DNA from: Phoronis australis
Lineage: Eukaryota > Phoronida > Phoronidae
Assembly (NCBI GenBank): GCA_002633005.1
Contig: NMRA01000273.1
Span: 518,526 to 565,581, forward strand
Direction: 5' to 3'
DNA: 47,056 bases
This document shows, one piece after another, positions 44,601 through 47,056 of the stretch; positions within the stretch are counted from its first letter, which is position 1; every line of letters starts with the position of its first letter. A program made the translations under genes and the position numbers. Under the pieces are notes generated by a model, which made no database searches, was not told the DNA's origin, and was given only the letters and a program-made list of their open reading frames with translations.

Positions 44601-47056
44601 CAGAGGCGATAAAAAGGAATCCAGACGATGCCAAAATATACAGTAATCGGGCAGCCTGCTATTCAAAGTTAATGGAGTTCTCCTTGGCTCTTAAAGACTG
44701 CGATGAGTGTATTCGTCTAGATCCTACCTTCAGTAAGTCATTTGGTTTTGGTGTGGGTGTGTGCTTCAGTAAGTCACTTAGTGTTGGTATGTGCTTCAAT
44801 AATTGATTTACTGTTGGTATTATGTGCTTCAATAAGTGACTACAAATGATTTCCTACAAACACAATTCGAAGTGTGCGACAAAGAGGCGCGAATGAACTA
44901 ACCAATGACATATCCACTGTAATTATGTATCCCACGAACAGGAGCATACTCGGCAAAAGTCATAGTGTGCTTCAGTAGATGACTTATTTTTGGTTTTCGT
45001 TTGGCTTGTACTTTACTTGTTGGGTGCAATTATCTAGCTTGTGCACAGCCGTGCCATCAACCATTACACTACCACTCATTACCCTGGTACCTTTGCTGGT
45101 CAATGTCAAGCATGTACACCCCTGTGCCATCAACCATTACACTACCACTCATTTCCCTGGTACCTTTGCTGGTCAATGTCAAGCATGTACACACCTGTGC
45201 CATCAATCATTACACTACCACTCATTACACTGGTACCTTTGCTGGTCAATGTCAAGCATGTACACACCTGTGCCATCAATTATTACATTACCACTCACTA
45301 CACTGGAACCTTGATGTCAATCCCAATATCAAATCCCTAGTGATATTCCTTGTTGTTGACTTCATGTGTGGTTGACTGTAGTATGCATTCTAGGCCAATC
45401 TAGCTGTGAAGTGGTGCTGTATTGTCCTATGACATGCAGGAGTGAAGGGGATGGATGATAGCTATGTTGGCTAATACTCCTCTCTGCTCTGCACCCTCTG
45501 CCTAAATAAGGGTATCAAACAGCCATATGCACAAACTTCGAATCGTATGCCTGGCTTGATGCTTCGGGTAATGCCAACTCGTCAAATGCGACCTAGCAAA
45601 ATTCCCAGATCACCAAATGGGAACTTTGGTTGCCAAATCATGGTAACCCCAAATGGGGAGTTTCAGAAGTCCTGGTACAGGCATAGGTGGCAACAGCCGA
45701 ATATGAAATTGAAGAACCGGCAAACTCAGAAAATATCTGTTCGCGCACCTTAGACCACCCACATGTGGTTGTTTTTCAGTCGAATAGAAAATTGTGTCTC
45801 ACGTGACCAATTTCTCCCTTGGGCCTGACATCCTGCATAGTTTCACCTCCTGGGGCAGAGACATACGATTGGAGCGCATAAATGGGCCATTGTGATTTTC
45901 AACAAACATTCCGACTCCCAGCTGCTTACTTCCTTTAGTATTTTAGTGTGGGTCAACTTGGCATTTTACCAGGTCACCAAACAAAATCTTCAGTTCGCCA
46001 AATCAAGCCCTGGCATTGCAGAACCACTGAAGTGCATTTGAACTGTTAGATCATACATACAAAGCACAACGTCATACGTACATACGCTATGTGCATTCTT
46101 TCATACAGTTCGTTCATTTCATTTTTGTTAGAACAATTGACTTTACAGATTGTTCGCATCATTCTGTGTTTGTACATATGTTGTAGTTCATACTTGTGAT
46201 TCAGTGGTGCAAGCAGATGACTTAGTGGTTGTGACATATGGTTTCAAATTTGTGTATGTTTGCATAGTACCACTTATGTTATTACCACCAGTATCATCAC
46301 CAAAATTTTATAGCTATTATGGTGTTGTTATTGTTATTGTAATAATTAGCATTATTATAAATAATATTGGTGTCAATACAGTTTAATCAATTATATATTT
46401 TGATTTCTTCCAATACGACTCTTATGCATTTTTGTTCCAGTCAAGGGTTATCTGCGTAAAGCTAACTGCCTAGTAGCCATGAAAGACACTGCCAAGGCGC
46501 AGGACGCCTACCATAAAGCACTGGAAATTGACCCCAACTGTCAGGTATAGTGAAACTGGTCTCACAGAGGTAGCTACTAATGCTAGTCTGGACATAGAGG
46601 CTAGGTCTTGTAAATAGCACGTGAAATAAGAGGTGCAGACAATGACATAATTGAGTGATTGTGAAGCTGAAGTGGCCACGAACTATTTTCTTATCAAAAA
46701 CAACCATTGCTAAATGCTAACTGTCCTGTGCATTATAGCAATACCCATAGTTAGTTTGTGGGAATATGCTGATTAGTCACTCTCGAAATATCGCTTTCAT
46801 TGGTTATTTTTGACGAGCCTTTTAAGTTTTGAATCTACGGGCATGTGATATGTAAGAGAGAAATCAACTTAGAATTTTTGTAAAATTTGTTTCTTTAAAA
46901 TAGATTTGTTGTGAAATTCTTAAATATTTGCTCATGTATTCAGTCATAAGCAACATCACACTTAATGTTTTCCAAGTTTTTCATTGTTTACCAACAGGAG
47001 GCACTACAAGGCTATCGTCAGTGCTTGGACAGTGAAAGCCCAGAAGACGTAAAGCG
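35624..47056 (+). CDS. STIP1: STIP1/Hop-like co-chaperone lacking TPR1 (5' part of gene, runs off the window)
   Basis: Exons: 35624-35644, 37310-37436, 38988-39090, 41899-42019, 43927-44023, 44571-44732, 46441-46544, and 46998 past the window end, all in phase. Hop bridges Hsp70 and Hsp90 in the cytosol through TPR domains that grip EEVD tails. Here MADFEKQ leads straight into TPR2A (about 8-115; [15 protein letters not shown]). Its carboxylate-clamp residues K12, N16, N47, K84 and R88 are all present. TPR2B (about 145-250; [11 protein letters not shown] then EEKNKGN) keeps K147, N151, N182, K212 and R216. The last exon begins the linker towards DP2 (SPEDVKR). The N-terminal TPR1 and DP1 domains of vertebrate and yeast Hop are absent, the architecture known for C. 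elegans STI-1. No TPR1-like frame is seen in intron 1 or upstream. An unlinked first exon or the N gap could hide one, but the phase-0 join and Kozak context argue for a genuine short form. Confidence 0.9.
36061..36552. mobile_element. 490-bp foldback (long imperfect palindrome)
   Basis: Two arms of about 235-240 bp are inverted copies, from agcttcata at 36061 to its complement at 36552, meeting near 36300-36330 between 'ctgcgca' and 'tgcgcag'. Matches include 'ctcgaacaaatattcccgtt' and its complement. No transposase. A foldback MITE or inverted duplication. Confidence 0.88.
37162..37264. repeat. 103-bp imperfect inverted repeat before exon 2
   Basis: Arms 'gtagtcattaacaggggtc..tgagaaccag' and 'ctggttctca..gacccccttaagtgactac' pair with a few mismatches. 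It ends 45 bp before STIP1-like exon 2. Confidence 0.75.
37310..37436 (+). CDS. STIP1: STIP1-like exon 2
   Basis: Acceptor 'ttgttttccag', donor AAAGCAG|GTACTC. Residues 8-49: [34 protein letters not shown], first helices of TPR2A with clamp residues K12, N16 and N47. Confidence 0.95.
38091..38559. repeat. Possible inverted-repeat element
   Basis: 'ttaggcgacctgg' at 38091-38103 is the exact complement of 'ccaggtcgcctaa' at 38547-38559. The right end also forms a local hairpin. A similar 'gacctgg.aaaattcc' theme appears at 45590-46000. Confidence 0.5.
38725..38940. repeat. About 30-bp degenerate minisatellite
   Basis: The unit resembles 'gttacgaaatgtacccttgc' followed by 'agacaaata', six or so copies with indels, ending just before STIP1-like exon 3. 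Confidence 0.75.
38988..39090 (+). CDS. STIP1: STIP1-like exon 3
   Basis: Acceptor 'gtttttcag', donor GCTAA|GTATGT. Residues 50-84: [36 protein letters not shown]2A with clamp Lys 84 completed across the junction. Confidence 0.95.
39088..39375 (+). repeat. About 95-bp repeats starting at the exon 3 donor
   Basis: 'gtatgtacccaggttacaag' at 39091 recurs as 'gtatatacccaagttacaa' at 39189 and 'cccagtttacaag' near 39280, with shared 'gatcaag.ttttatcaaca..ttatgagac'. The first unit begins at the splice donor itself. Confidence 0.75.
39648..40202 (-). other. Unexplained 184-codon antisense ORF in intron 3
   Basis: Longest unexplained frame in the window outside recognised exons. It starts inside the repeat element at 40092 and crosses its boundary, so the N-terminal part is repeat sequence. 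The remainder ([20 protein letters not shown]) is not recognised and could be a transposon remnant or chance. Confidence 0.2.
40092..41810. mobile_element. 1.7-kb element with inverted termini and higher-order tandem repeats
   Basis: Ends ATGCGCCCAC (40092-40101) and GTGGGCGCAT (41801-41810) are perfect inverted copies. Inside, 'cctagtggca' or a variant recurs about every 150 bp (near 40290, 40440, 40598, 40744 and on), and three monomers form a unit of about 450 bp repeated roughly 3.4 times. No transposase ORF. Probably a non-autonomous element carrying satellite-like repeats, in STIP1-like intron 3. Confidence 0.75.
41899..42019 (+). CDS. STIP1: STIP1-like exon 4
   Basis: Acceptor 'gtattttcag', donor CATGAG|GTAAAT. 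Residues 85-124: [34 protein letters not shown], third TPR2A motif with clamp Arg 88. Confidence 0.95.
42050..42745. repeat. About 21-bp degenerate minisatellite
   Basis: Units like ACTAGATTCAGTGTGGGC plus 'ttc' run for nearly 700 bp, with GTGACTTC variants. They create spurious FTRFSVG-type reading frames. STIP1-like intron 4. Confidence 0.9.
43927..44023 (+). CDS. STIP1: STIP1-like exon 5
   Basis: Acceptor 'ctcttgtag', donor CGAGAAG|GTAATG. Residues 125-157: [29 protein letters not shown], the linker helix and start of TPR2B with K147 and N151. Confidence 0.95.
44571..44732 (+). CDS. STIP1: STIP1-like exon 6
   Basis: Acceptor 'tctctcaccag', donor CCTTCA|GTAAGT. Residues 157-210: [48 protein letters not shown]2B. 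Confidence 0.96.
44725..44990 (+). repeat. Repeated donor-site units after exon 6
   Basis: 'cttcagtaagtca' at the exon 6 donor (44729) recurs at 44764 as 'cttcagtaagtcac', then as diverged 'cttcaata' units near 44796 and 44828 and again near 44970. The second copy keeps a perfect CAG-like GTAAGT donor 35 bp downstream of the real one. Confidence 0.8.
45051..45315. repeat. 73-bp minisatellite, about 3.6 copies
   Basis: 'gtgccatcaa' starts at 45051, 45124, 45197 and 45270, exactly 73 bp apart. It yields overlapping repeat ORFs that are not genes. STIP1-like intron 6. Confidence 0.92.
45547..46018. mobile_element. Possible inverted-repeat element
   Basis: The left end 'tgcctggcttgat' pairs with the right end 'atcaagccctggca', and 'gacctagcaaaattcccag' on the left resembles the complement of 'ggcattttaccaggtc' on the right. 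No transposase. Moderately supported MITE-like structure. Confidence 0.5.
46441..46544 (+). CDS. STIP1: STIP1-like exon 7
   Basis: Acceptor 'ttttgttccag', donor TGTCAG|GTATAG. Residues 211-245: [29 protein letters not shown], the end of TPR2B with clamp K212 and R216. Confidence 0.95.
46998..47056 (+). CDS. STIP1: STIP1-like exon 8 (partial)
   Basis: Acceptor 'taccaacag', phase 0. Reads [20 protein letters not shown] up to the window edge, matching the family's post-TPR2B linker. DP2 and the stop codon lie beyond the window. Confidence 0.92.

Noticed and set aside
44979-45375. Three overlapping plus-strand ORFs
   Set aside because: Frames of the 73-bp minisatellite; 73 is not a multiple of three, so each frame visits all phases.

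Overview
This is eukaryotic genomic DNA: AT-rich, intron-dense and full of repeats. It carries three metazoan-type protein genes with GT-AG introns and has no bacterial features. I worked out the exons from splice sites, reading phase and recalled family sequence; nothing was searched against a database. The architecture, the many minisatellites and inverted-repeat elements, and two near-identical tandem blocks joined by a single 'n' suggest a highly heterozygous marine invertebrate, possibly a cephalochordate. The clade is a guess.

Left end (1-3.3 kb, + strand): a divergent homeobox gene. The main ORF (566-1402) encodes a canonical homeodomain near its N-terminus. Two downstream exons (2676-2775 and 3100-3239) fit its reading phase and may give a 355-residue spliced form. 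The last exon's acceptor lies in a perfect 50-bp triplication. An 8-codon uORF ends one base before the main start.

Centre (3.76-33.2 kb, - strand): a complete EML-family (echinoderm microtubule-associated protein-like) gene in 21 coding exons. All phases are compatible; the CDS is 2,496 nt (831 aa). It encodes an N-terminal coiled coil, a Ser/Pro/Arg-rich linker, a HELP motif and a WD40 array. Its 3' end faces the homeobox gene. Two tandem blocks (5.45-7.80 kb, including a second copy of exon 19, and 26.63-27.99 kb) look like merged haplotypes. One holds a 279-bp inverted-repeat insertion that the other lacks.

Intergenic (33.2-35.6 kb): a head-to-head interval of about 2.4 kb with a 151-base N gap.

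Right end (35.62 kb to the window edge, + strand): a STIP1/Hop (Hsp70-Hsp90 organising co-chaperone) gene, seven complete exons plus the start of an eighth. It begins directly at TPR2A: the usual TPR1 and DP1 domains are missing, as in nematode STI-1. All TPR2A and TPR2B carboxylate-clamp residues are present. A perfect heat-shock element and a CTCF-like motif sit just before the start codon. Its introns hold a 490-bp foldback, a 1.7-kb higher-order repeat and several minisatellites.

The most unusual signal is recurrent: in all three genes, exon edges with their splice sites are tandemly copied into the adjacent intron, at 8 of 29 introns. Most copies are decayed. This looks like a local process that creates extra or decoy splice sites.
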